Of a DNA stretch of 64,000 nucleotides, positions 49,401 through 60,656 are shown piece by piece; within the stretch, counting starts at the first letter, position 1, and every line of letters starts with the position of its first letter. The notes under the pieces were generated by a model. The model saw only the letters and a list, made by a program, of their open reading frames with translations. It ran no database searches and had not been told where the DNA came from. Source of the stretch: Ascidia mentula (Eukaryota > Chordata > Ascidiacea > Phlebobranchia > Ascidiidae); assembly GCA_947561715.1 (NCBI GenBank), contig OX387205.1, positions 10,359,001-10,423,000 on the forward strand. Direction: 5' to 3'. The position numbers were made by a program, and so were the translations under genes.

Positions 49401-52400
49401 GCTCCCTGGCAGTTCGGCTGTCGATCGCCTTCGGCGTGAGATATGAACGCTCGCCATAGTGTTTCGGCAAGTTCCCTTGATTGAAGGCGTCTCCGCGCTT
49501 AGTGGTTGTTTTTTTTTGATAAATTTCGGTTAACTTGTTACCTTTAGCTGTTTTTTGTGCTACTGTTGGCGTTGTCTTGCCGTTATTCATCCGGGGTTCA
49601 TGGTCATGTCGCTCCCTGGTAGTTCCGCTGTCGATCGCCTTCGGCATGAGATATGAACGCTCGCCATAGTGTTTCGGAAAGTTCCTTTGGTTGAAGGCGT
49701 CTCCGCGGTTAGTGGTTGTTTTTTTTGATAAATTTCGGTTAACTTGTTAACTTTAGCTGTTGTTGTTCTACTGTTGGCGTTGTCTTGCCTTTATTCACCC
49801 GGGGTTCATGGTCATGTCGCTCCCTGGCAGTTCCGCTGTCGATCGCCTTCGGCATGAGATATGAACGCTCGCCATAGTGTTTCGGCAAGTTCCCTTGGTT
49901 GAAGGCGTCTCCGCGGTTAGTGGTCGTTTTTTTAAATAAATTTTGGTTAACTTGTTAACTTTAGCCTTTGTTGTTCTACAATTGGAGTTGTCTTGCCGTT
50001 ATTCACCCGGGGTTCATGGTCATGTCGCTCCCTGGCAGTTCCGCTGTCGACCGCCTTTGGTGTGAGATATGAACGCTCGCCATAGTGTTTCGGCAAGTTC
50101 CCTTGGTTGAAGGCGTCTCCGCGGTTAGTGGTTGTTTTTATTGATAAATTTCGGTTAACTTGTTAACTTTAGCTTTTGTTGTTCTACTGTTGGCGCTGTC
50201 TTGCCGTTATTCATCCGGGGTTCATGGTCATGTCGCTCCGTGGCAGTTCCGCTGTCGATCGCCTTTGGTGTGAGATATGAACGCTCGCCATAGTGTTTCG
50301 GCAAGTTCCCTTGGTTGAAGGCGTCTCCGCGGTTAGTGGTTGTTTTTTTTTAATAAATTTCGGTTAAGTTGTTAACTTTAGCTTTTGTTGTTCTTCTGTT
50401 GGCGTTGCCTTGCCGTTATTCACCCGGGGTTCATGGTCATGTCGCTCCCTGGCAGTTCCGCTGTCGATCGCCTTCGGCGTGAGATATGAACGCTCGCCAT
50501 AGTGTTTCGGCAAGTTCCCTTGGTTGAAGGCGTCTCCGCGGTTAGTGGTTGTTTTTTGTGAAAAATTTCGGTTAACCTGTTAACTTTAGCTTTTGTTGTT
50601 CTACTGTTGGCGTTGTCTTGCCGTTATTCACCCGGGGTTCATGGTCATGTCGCTCCCTGGCAGTTCTGCTGTCGATCGCCATCGGCGTGAGATATGAACG
50701 CTCGCCACAGTGTTTCGGCAAGTTCCCTTGGTTGTAGGCGTCTGCGCGGTTAGTGTTTTTTTTTAATAAATTTCTGTTAAGTTGTTAACTTAGCTTTTCC
50801 TGTTCTACTGTTGGCGTTGTCTTGCCGTTATTCACCCGGGGTTCATGGTCATGTCGCTCCCTGGCAGTTCCGCTGTCGATCGCCTTTGGCGTGAGATATG
50901 AACGCTCGCCATAGTGTTTCGGCAAGTTCCCTTGGATGAAGGCGTCTCCGCGGTTAGTGGTTGTTTTTTTTTTAATTAATTTCGGTTAACTTGTTAACTT
51001 TAGCTTTTGTTGTTCTACTGTTGGCGTTGTCTTGCCGTTATTCATCCGGTGTTCGTGGTCATGTCGCTCCCTGGCAGTTCGGCTGTCGATCGCCTTCGGC
51101 GTGAGATATGAACTCTCGCCATAGTGTTTCGGCAAGTTCCCTTGATTGAAGGCGTCTCCGCGGTTAGTGGTTGTTTTTTTTGATAAATTTCGGTTAACTT
51201 GTTACCTTTAGCTGTTTTTTGTGCTACTGTTGGCGTTGTCTTGCCGTTATTCATCCGGGGTTCATGGTCATGTCGCTCCGTGGCAGTTCCGCTGTCGATC
51301 GCCTTTGGTGTGAGATATGAACGCTCGCCATAGTGTTTCGGCAAGTTCCCTTGGTTGAAGGCGTCTCCGCGGTTAGTGGTTGTTTTTTTTTAATAAATTT
51401 CGGTTAAGTTGTTAACTTTAGCTTTTGTTGTTCTTCTGTTGGCGTTGCCTTGCCGTTATTCACCCGGGGTTCATGGTCATGTCGCTCCCTGGCAGTTCCG
51501 CTGTCGATCGCCTTCGGCGTGAGATATGAACGCTCGCCATAATGTTTCGGCAAGTTCCCTTGGTTGAAGGCGTCTCCGCGGTTAGTGGTTGTTTTTTGTG
51601 AAAAATTTCGGTTAACCTGTTAAATTTAGCTTTTGTTGTTCTACTGTTGGCGTTGTCTTGCCGTTATTCACCCGGGGTTCATGGTCATGTCGCTCCCTGG
51701 CAGTTCTGCTGTCGATCGCCATCGGCGTGAGATATGAACGCTCGCCACAGTGTTTCGGCAAGTTCCCTTGGTTGTAGGCGTCTGCGCGGTTAGTGTTTTT
51801 TTTTAATAAATTTCTGTTAAGTTGTTAACTTAGCTTTTCCTGTTCTACTGTTGGCGTTGTCTTGCCGTTATTCACCCGGGGTTCATGGTCATGTCGCTCC
51901 CTGGCAGTTCCGCTGTCGATCGCCTTTGGCGTGAGATATGAACGCTCGCCATAGTGTTTCGGCAAGTTCCCTTGGATAAAGGCGTCTCCGCGGTTAGTGG
52001 TTGTTTTTTTTTTAATTAATTTCGGTTAACTTGTTAACTTTAGCTTTTGTTGTTCTACTGTTGGCGTTGTCTTGCCGTTATTCATCCGGTGTTCGTGGTC
52101 ATGTCGCTCCCTGGCAGTTCGGCTGTCGATCGCCTTCGGCGTGAGATATGAACTCTCGCCATAGTGTTTCGGCAAGTTCCCTTGATTGAAGGCGTCTCCG
52201 CGGTTAGTGGTTGTTTTTTTTGATAAATTTCGGTTAACTTGTTACCTTTAGCTGTTTTTTGTGCTACTGTTGGCGTTGTCTTGCCGTTATTCATCCGGGG
52301 TTCATGGTCATGTCGCTCCCTGGCAGTTCCGCTGTCGATCGCCTTCGGCGTGAGATATGAACGCTCGCCATAGTGTTTCGGCAAGTTCCCTTGGATAAAG

Positions 52401-55400
52401 GCGTCTCCGCGGTTAGTGGTTGTTTTTTTTTTAATTAATTTCGGTTAACTTGTTAACTTTAGCTTTTGTTGTTCTACTGTTGGCTTTGTCTTGCCGTTAT
52501 TCATCCGGTGTTCGTGGTCATGTCGCTCCCTGGCAGTTCGGCTGTCGATCGCCTTCGGCGAGAGATATGAACTCTCGCCATAGTGTTTCGGCAAGTTCCC
52601 TTGATTGAAGGCGTCTCCGCGGTTAGTGGTTGTTTTTTTTGATAAATTTCGGTTAACTTGTTACCTTTAGCTGTTTTTTGTGCTACTGTTGGCGTTGTCT
52701 TGCCGTTATTCATCCGGGGTTCATGGTCATGTCGCTCCGTGGCAGTTCCGCTGTCGATCGCCTTTGGTGTGAGATATGAACGCTCGCCATAGTGTTTCGG
52801 CAAGTTCCCTTGGTTGAAGGCGTCTCCGCGGTTAGTGGTTGTTTTTTTTTAATAAATTTCGGTTAAGTTGTTAACTTTAGCTTTTGTTGTTCTTCTGTTG
52901 GCGTTGCCTTGCCGTTATTCACCCGGGGTTCATGGTCATGTCGCTCCCTGGCAGTTCCGCTGTCGATCGCCTTCGGCGTGAGATATGAACGCTCGCCATA
53001 GTGTTTCGGCAAGTTCCCTTGGTTGAAGGCGTCTCCGCGGTTAGTGGTTGTTTTTTGTGAAAAATTTCGGTTAACCTGTTAACTTTAGCTTTTGTTGTTC
53101 TACTGTTGGCGTTGTCTTGCCGTTATTCACCCGGGGTTCATGGTCATGTCGCTCCCTGGCAGTTCTACTGTCGAGCGCCATCGGCGTGAGATATGAACGC
53201 TCGCCACAGTGTTTCGGCAAGTTCCCTTGGTTGTAGGCGTCTGCGCGGTTAGTGGTTTTTTTTAATAAATTTCTGTTAAGTTGTTAACTTAGCTTTTCCT
53301 GTTCTACTGTTGGCGTTGTCTTGCCGTTATTCACCCGGGGTTCATGGTCATGTCGCTCCCTGGCAGTTCCGCTGTCGATCGCCTTTGGCGTGAGATATGA
53401 ACGCTCGCCATAGTGTTTCGGCAAGTTCCCTTGGATAAAGGCGTCTCCGCGGTTAGTGGTTTTTTTTTTTTTAATTAATTTCGGTTAACTTGTTAACTTT
53501 AGCTTTTGTTGTTCTACTGTTGGCGTTGTCTTGCCGTTATTCATCCGGTGTTCGTGGTCATGTCGCTCCCTGGCAGTTCGGCTGTCGATCGCCTTCGGCG
53601 TGAGATATGAACTCTCGCCATAGTGTTTCGGCAAGTTCCCTTGATTGAAGGCGTCTCCGCGGTTAGTGGTTGTTTTTTTTGATAAATTTCGGTTAACTTG
53701 TTACCTTTAGCTGTTTTTTGTGCTACTGTTGGCGTTGTCTTGCCGTTATTCATCCGGGGTTCATGGTCATGTCGCTCCCTGGCAGTTCCGCTGTCGATCG
53801 CCTTCGGCGTGAGATATGAACGCTCGCCATAGTGTTTCGGAAAGTTCCCTTGGTTGAAGGCGTCTCCGCGGTTAGTGGTTGTTTTTTTTTAATTAATTTC
53901 GGTTAACTTGTTAACTTTAGCTTTTGTTGTTCTACTGTTGGCGTTGTCTTGCCGTTATTCATCCGGTGTTCGTGGTCATGTCGCTCCCTGGCAGTTCGGC
54001 TGTCGATCGCCTTCGGCGCGAGATATGAGCGCTCGCCATAGTGTTTCGGCAAGTTCCCTTGATTGAAGGCGTCTCCGCGCTTAGTGGTTGTTTTTTTTTG
54101 ATAAATTTCGGTTAACTTGTTACCTTTAGCTGTTTTTTGTGCTACTGTTGGCGTTGTCTTGCCGTTATTAATCCGGGGTTCATGGTCATGTCGCTCCCTG
54201 GCAGTTCCGCTGTCGATCGCCTTCGGCGTGAGATATGAACGCTCGCCATAGTGTTTCGGCAAGTTCCCTTGGTTGAAGGCGTCTCCGCGGTTAGTGGTTG
54301 TTTTTTTTTAATTAATTTCGGTTAACTTATTAACTTTAGCTTTTGTTGTTCTACTGTTGGCGTTGTCTTGCCGTTATTCATCCGGTGTTCGTGGTCATGT
54401 CGCTCCCTGGCAGTTCGGCTGTCGATCGCCTTCGGCGTGAGATATGAACGCTCGCCATAGTGTTTCTGCAAGTTCCCTTGATTGAAGGCGTCTCCGCGCT
54501 TAGTGGTTGTTTTTTTTTGATAAATTTCGGTTAACTTGTTACCTTTAGCTGTTTTTTGTGCTACTGTTGGCGTTGTCTTGCCGTTATTCATCCGGTGTTC
54601 ATGGTCATGTCGCTCCCTGGCAGTTCCGCTGTCGATCGCCTTCGGCGTGAGATATGAACTCTCGCCATAGTGTTTCGGCAAGTTCCCTTGATTGAAGGCG
54701 TCTCCGCGGTTAGTGGTTGTTTTTTTTGATAAATTTCGGTTAACTTGTTACCTTTAGCTGTTTTTTGTGCTACTGTTGGCGTTGTCTTGCCGTTATTCAT
54801 CCGGGGTTCATGGTCATGTCGCTCCCTGGCAGTTCCGCTGTCGATCGCCTTCGGCGTGAGATATGAACGCTCGCCATAGTGTTTCGGCAAGTTCCCTTGG
54901 TTGAAGGCGTCTCCGCGGTTAGTGGTTGTTTTTTTTTAATTAATTTCGGTTAACTTGTTAACTTTAGCTTTTGTTGTTCTACTGTTGGCGTTGTCTTGCC
55001 GTTATTCATCCGGTGTTCGTGGTCATGTCGCTCCCTGGCAGTTCGGCTGTCGATCGCCTTCGGCGCGAGATATGAGCGCTCGCCATAGTGTTTCGGCAAG
55101 TTCCCTTGATTGAAGGCGTCTCCGCGCTTAGTGGTTGTTTTTTTTTGATAAATTTCGGTTAACTTGTTACCTTTAGCTGTTTTTTGTGCTACTGTTGGCG
55201 TTGTCTTGCCGTTATTAATCCGGGGTTCATGGTCATGTCGCTCCCTGGCAGTTCCGCTGTCGATCGCCTTCGGCGTGAGATATGAACGCTCGCCATAGTG
55301 TTTCGGCAAGTTCCCTTGGTTGAAGGCGTCTCCGCGGTTAGTGGTTGTTTTTTTTTAATTAATTTCGGTTAACTTATTAACTTTAGCTTTTGTTGTTCTA

Positions 55401-55915
55401 CTGTTGGCGTTGTCTTGCCGTTATTCATCCGGTGTTCGTGGTCATGTCGCTCCCTGGCAGTTCGGCTGTCGATCGCCTTCGGCGTGAGATATGAACGCTC
55501 GCCATAGTGTTTCTGCAAGTTCCCTTGATTGAAGGCGTCTCCGCGCTTAGTGGTTGTTTTTTTTTGATAAATTTCGGTTAACTTGTTACCTTTAGCTGTT
55601 TTTTGTGCTACTGTTGGCGTTGTCTTGCCGTTATTCATCCGGTGTTCATGGTCATGTCGCTCCCTGGCAGTTCCGCTGTCGATCGCCTTCGGCGTGAGAT
55701 ATGAACGCTCGCCATAGTGTTTCGGCAAGTTCCCTTGGTTGAAGGCGTCTCCGCGGTTAGTGTTTTTTTTTTTTTAATAAATTTCGGTTAACTTTAGCTT
55801 TTTTTGTTCTACTGTTGGCGTTGTCTTGCTGTTATTCACCCGAGGTTCATGGTCATGTCGCTCCCTGGTAGTTCCGCTGTCGATCGCCTTTGGCGTGAGA
55901 TATGAACGCTCACAT
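34405..55915 (+). repeat. Satellite array, left arm, about 103 monomers of ~209 bp
   Basis: Head-to-tail monomers of about 209 bp, recognisable by GTTCATGGTCATGTCGCTCC, TGGCAGTTCCGCTGTCGATC, GAGATATGAACGCTCGCCAT, AGTGTTTCGGCAAGTTCCCT and a T-rich segment before GGTTAACTTGTTAACTTTAG. Monomers vary at defined sites and are grouped into higher-order repeats: a 2-mer (418 bp, 36.4-37.2 kb), 7-mer (~1.46 kb, 40.2-42.4 kb), 5-mer (~1,046 bp, 47.8-49.9 and 53.9-55.7 kb) and a ~4.3-kb unit (38.5-44.5 kb). A short monomer lacking about 87 bp recurs at about 35455, 39535 and 43831. On the minus strand each monomer can encode NLPKHYGERSYLTPKAIDS and about 30 further residues. Changes in that frame are often non-synonymous, so coding constraint on the copies is not evident. 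Confidence 0.95.
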
Positions 55916-56540
55916 CAATTGTCACAAGTTTAGATGTTTATCGATCTCTCCAAGGTAAGGAAACTTAAATCAGTTTGATTTCTTAGCTCTTTTCCTGTCT
56001 TTGATGGTGACTTTTTGTCATTGAATTCAAAAGGGCAAATGTTTATTTTCGACTTACCTATTTTTGAGATTTTTCTTGTTGAAAGAACAACTTCAATGGA
56101 AGAAGATTCATCTAATCCACCACCAGAAGACGCCATGATGAAGATTTGTGAAATAAAATGTTTCGTTTTGTGTTATTTTGGGGGATGGAGGGGTTGGGGT
56201 TAAAGGTCAACTCGTCGGAGGTAAAAGGTGTCAGGTTGTAGTTTGGTTTAGAGATTGGAAAGAAAGTGATAGCTCTCGATTATCCCGTACTTTACTACAC
56301 GACAAAATCATTCACTTGTACTTACTACATCTGATTAAAATAATCGTAGGTTAACTCTTCTCTAATTACTAATTCTGTTATATAATGTTTTTTTTTATGC
56401 AACGAAATGTTTTACTTGCATACTCCATAAATACCTCGATACACTAACATATAAATTTATTCATGCAACTATTGCATTAAGTATAAAAATAGGACTAATT
56501 ACAAATATATGCTATCGTTCTATTCTGTTTATGCATCATC
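55916..56540. repeat. Inner inverted arm, left
   Basis: Non-satellite sequence that is the diverged inverted counterpart of about 59980-60517. Shared parts include the MASSGGGLDE-encoding exon, the upstream AAACATTTTATTTCACAAATC leader and the GGTTAACTCTTCTCTAATTA region. At the satellite junction a short segment of the monomer is replaced by ACATCAATTGTCAC. Confidence 0.85.
55922..56136 (-). pseudogene. Exon-like ORF of inner left arm (MASSGGGLDE family), broken at satellite junction
   Basis: Minus-strand ATG at 56136 encodes MASSGGGLDESSSIEVVLST followed by RKISKI and then a consensus donor (ATAG/GTAAGT, exon end 56058). An acceptor (TTACCTTGGAG) at about 55948 would join in frame to EIDKHLNL, then TGA at 55922-55924. 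Unspliced, the frame stays open for 68 codons. The related right-arm copy continues from the same acceptor into the satellite frame (NLPKHYGERS). I recognise no protein family. No evidence of expression can be seen. Confidence 0.45.
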
Positions 56541-56544
56541 TAAT

Positions 56545-57960
56545 AGAGGCCATCACTAGAATAGCCCGTAACTAACAATATATGCTACGTAACTAGAATA
56601 GCCCCTAACTAACAATATGTGCTACGTAACTAGATTAGCCCCTAACTATCAATATATGCTACGTAACTAAAATAGCCCTTAACTAACAATATATGCTACC
56701 CTACGTATCTATTTACGCATCTACCTAATAGAGTACGTAACTAGAATAGCCCCTAACTAACAATATATGCTACGTAACTAGAATAGCTCCTAACTAACAA
56801 TATATGCTACGTAACTAGAATAGCTCCTAACTAACAATGTATGATACGTAACTAGATTAGCCCCTAACTATCAATATATGCTACGTAACTAGAATAGCCC
56901 CTAACTAACAATATATGCTACGTAACTAGAATAGCCCCTAACTAGCAATATATGATACGTAACTAGAATAGCCCCTAGCTAGCAATATGTGATACGTAAC
57001 CAAAATAGCCCATAACTAACAATATGTGCTACGTAACCAAAATAGCCCCTAACTATCAATATATGCTACGTAACTAGATTAGCGCCAAACTATCAATATA
57101 TGCTACGCAACTAGATTAGCCCCTAACTAACAATATATCCTGCGTAACTAGATTAGCCCCTAACTATCAATATATGCTACGTAACTAGATTAGCGCCTAA
57201 CAATATATGCTACGTAACTAGAATTATCCCTAACTAACAATATATGCTACGTAACTAGAATTATCCCTAACTAACAATATATGCTACGTAACTAGAATTG
57301 TCCCTAACTAGCAATATATGATACGTAACTAGAATAGCCCCTAACTAGTAATATATGATACGTAACTAGAATAGCCCATAACTAACAATATATGCTACTC
57401 TACGTATCTATTTAAGCATCTACCTAATAGAGTACGTAACTAGAATAGCCCCTAACTAACAATGTATGCTACGTAACTAGAATAGGCCGTAACTAGAATA
57501 GCCCCCAACTAACATTATAAGCTACGTAACTAGAGCAAATCCTAACTAACAATATATGATACGTAACTAGAACAAACCCTAACTAACAATATATGCTACT
57601 CTACGTATCTATTTAAGCATCTACCTAATAGAGTACGTAACTAGAATAGCCCCTAACTAACAATGTATGCTACGTAACTAAAATAGCCCCTAACTAACAA
57701 TATATGCTACCCTACGTATCTATTTACGCATCTACCTAATAGAGTACGTAACTAGAATAACTCGTAACTAACAATATATGCTACGTAACTAGAATAGGCC
57801 GTAACTAGAATAGCCCCCAACTAACATTATAAGCTACGTAACTAGAGCAAATCCTAACTAACAATATATGATACGTAAATAGAATAGCCCCTAACTAACA
57901 ATATGTGCTACGTAACTAGATTAGCCCCTAACTAAGAATATATGCTACCCTACGCATCTA
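56545..57960 (+). repeat. Minisatellite of ~37-bp units, left block
   Basis: About 35 to 40 units close to CTACGTAACTAGAATAGCCC + CTAACTAACAATATATG, many with single changes. Interspersed is a longer variant containing CTACGTATCTATTTACGCAT + CTACCTAATAGAGTACGTAA, at about 56700, 57395, 57600 and 57710. It is the inverted counterpart of 58640-59990. Confidence 0.9.
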
Positions 57961-58639
57961 TTTATGCAACTAACCTAACTGACAATTTATGTTACCTTTC
58001 GTATCTATTAACGCATCTAATAAAGTCCTTCAATATAATTAAACCAATCATACATTTTCTTTGACATTTTGATTGTGAAAACACATTCGAAAAAAAGAGC
58101 AATTGAAATTTCAGGTAAAAGGAAATTAGTCGAAAGCAGGGTGAAATAGATTCGTATAATAGCAAAATTTTAAATTGGGGGGTGTGCTGGTTAGAATGCA
58201 GGATTGCGTAGCTATATTTTCTGATATTATGTATTGTAAGAATTATTTTAGTCGACTATTCAATGTACCCATTATATAGGTGCATTATTCCTTTTCGCTT
58301 GATTGTATCTATTGTTGATTCGAACTTCCCAATTAACGATTGTAGTGGACAGTTGCTCAAATAAATTCATATGGCAGAATATTATGTTAGTTATAGATCA
58401 TTTGTAGTTGTGTACTATAAAAGATAGTTACATGATCATGGTAAATTGTACTAGTAAGATCTATTTCAGTCATGCACGGCAATAGATAGTTGCGTAAATA
58501 TTAATCCAGTTGTGTGTGATATTAGATAGTCGCAATGACCTAGTCTAGGACTGAACTGTATCAGATAGTTGCCTAAATAGATACGTGTGATAGTACATGT
58601 TTTAGATCCATTTTAGTTATGTACTGTATTAGATAGTTC
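57961..58639. other. Central loop of the inverted structure
   Basis: About 680 bp of AT-rich sequence around the symmetry centre (near 58.2 kb). Faint decayed minisatellite-like pieces (AGATAGTTGCxTAAATA) are visible from about 58480. No gene. Confidence 0.5.
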
Positions 58640-59990
58640 CATCAATAGAAAATCCAAGCAAGATAGATAGATGCATGGATAGATTCGAATGGTAGCATAT
58701 ATTGTTATTTACGGTGCTACTATAGTTACGTCCTGTATTAGATATATACGTAAATAGTATAGGTAGCATATATTGTTACTTACGTGCTATTCTAGTTGCG
58801 TACTTTTTTTAGATAGATACTTAAGTAGATACGTAAGGTAGCATATATTGTAAGATAGGGCTTACTCTAGTTACGTACTCTATTAGATATATACGTAAAT
58901 AGTATAGGTAGCATATATTGTTACTTATGTGCTATTCTATTTACGTACTTTTATTAGATAGATACTGAACTAGATACGTAAGGTAGCATATATTGTAAGA
59001 TAGGGCTTACTCTAGTTACGTACTCTATTAGATAGACACGCAAATAGATACGTAGGGTAGCTAATACTGTTAGTTAGGGGATACTCTAGTTACGTAATCT
59101 TATGGATAGATACTTGGTAGATACGTAAGGTAGCATATATTGTAAGATAGGGCTTACTCTAGTTACGTACTCTATTAGATAGACACGCAAATAGATACGT
59201 AAGGTAGCATATATTGTAAGATAGGGCTTACTCTAGTCACGTACTCTATTAGATAGACACGCAAATAGATACGTAGGGTAGCTAATACTGTTAGTTCGGG
59301 GATACTCTAGTTACGTAATCTTATGGATAGATACTTGGTAGATACGTAAGGTAGCATATATTGTAAGATAGGGCTTACTCTAGTTACGTACTCTATTAGA
59401 TAGACACGCAAATAGATACGTAGGGTAGCTATTACTGTTAGTTAGGGGATACTCTAGTTACGTAATCTTATGGATAGATACTTGGTAGATACGTAAGATA
59501 GCATATATTGTAAGATAGGGCTTACTCTAGTTACGTACTCTATTAGATAGACACGCAAATAGATACGAAGGGTAGCATATACTGTTAGTTAGGGTTTATT
59601 CTAGTTACGAACTCTATCGGATAGATACTGAAGTAGATACGAAGGGTAGCATATATAGTGAGTTCGGGGCTATTCTAGTTACGTACTCTATTAGATAGAC
59701 ACAAAAATACATACGTATAGGATAGCATATATTGTTAAGAGCTGTTGTAGTTACGTACTATATTAGATAGACACAAAAATAGATATGTGGGGGTAGCACA
59801 TAAAGTTAGTTAGGGGATACTCTAGTTACGTAAACTATTAGATAGACACGCAAATAGTCACGTCGGGTAGCACATGTTGTTAGTTAGGAGCTAGTCTAGT
59901 TATGTCCTCTATTACATAGATGCATAAATGGAATCGTACGATAGTAGATATTGTCAGTTAGTTCTATTCTAGGTACGTATTGCATATAGT
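58640..59990 (-). repeat. Minisatellite of ~37-bp units, right block (inverted)
   Basis: Reverse-complement orientation of the left block (AGCATATATTGTTAGTTAGG, CTCTAGTTACGTACTCTATT, AGATAGACACGCAAATAGAT). The long variant dominates here with a period of about 105-190 bp, so the two blocks have evolved separately. Confidence 0.85.
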
Positions 59991-60516
59991 TGTATGGATA
60001 GGTTTATCTGGTCGTATATGAAGGTAGTTATCGTGTATGGAAGTTATTTAGTATAATATTTCGTTGCATACATAGCGCAGTATAATTTGTAATTAGGTAA
60101 GGGTTAACCTACGATAATTAATTAGATGTAGTTAGTAAAAGTGATGGATTCTGTCGTAATAATCACGCGATAATCGAAAGCTTTCACATCGTTTTCCATC
60201 TCTAAACCAAACTATGACCTGACACCTTTGACCTCCGACGAATTGACCTTCAAGCTCAACACCTCCCTCCCCCCAAACAACACAAAGCGAAACATTTTAT
60301 TTCACAAATCTTTATCATGGCGTCTTCTGGTGGTGGATTAGACGAATTTTCTTCCATTGACATTTTCCTTTCAAGAAGATATACCTTAAATGTCGAAAAC
60401 AAATATTTTTCTTTTTCAATTCAACAACAAAACGTCGCCAATAAAAACGCAAAAAGAGAAAAGAAATACAACTTAGTTTCAGTTTCCTTACCTCGGAGAT
60501 ATCAATGAACATCTAA
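59980..60516. repeat. Inner inverted arm, right
   Basis: Inverted, diverged counterpart of 55916-56540. It joins the satellite continuously at AACTTGCCGAAACAC, without the small replacement seen on the left. Confidence 0.85.
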
Positions 60517-60656
60517 ACTTGCCGAAACACTATGGCGAGCGTTCATATCTCACGCCAAAGGCGATCGACAGCGCAACTGCCAGGGAGCGACATGACCATG
60601 AACCCTGGATGAATAACGACAGGACAACGCCAACAGTAGAACAACAAAAGCTATAG
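60317..60656 (+). pseudogene. Exon-like ORF of inner right arm (MASSGGGLDE family) running toward the satellite
   Basis: ATG at 60317 encodes MASSGGGLDEFSSIDIFLSR, clearly related to the left-arm frame. At the place of the left donor (ATAGGTAAGT) this copy reads ATACCTTAAATG, so the donor is lost; unspliced, the frame ends in TGA at 60506-60508. The acceptor (TTACCTCGGAG, before 60499) is kept, and after it the frame DINEHLNLPKHYGERSYLTP runs on through the first satellite monomer (KAIDSATARERHDHEPW...) to TAG at about 60654. Left and right copies therefore carry complementary damage. Confidence 0.45.

Noticed and set aside
46250..55728. Many 100-119 codon ORFs in the satellite as genes
   Set aside because: They are fragments of the repeat read across monomer borders, with frame changes between copies and no initiation or splice context.
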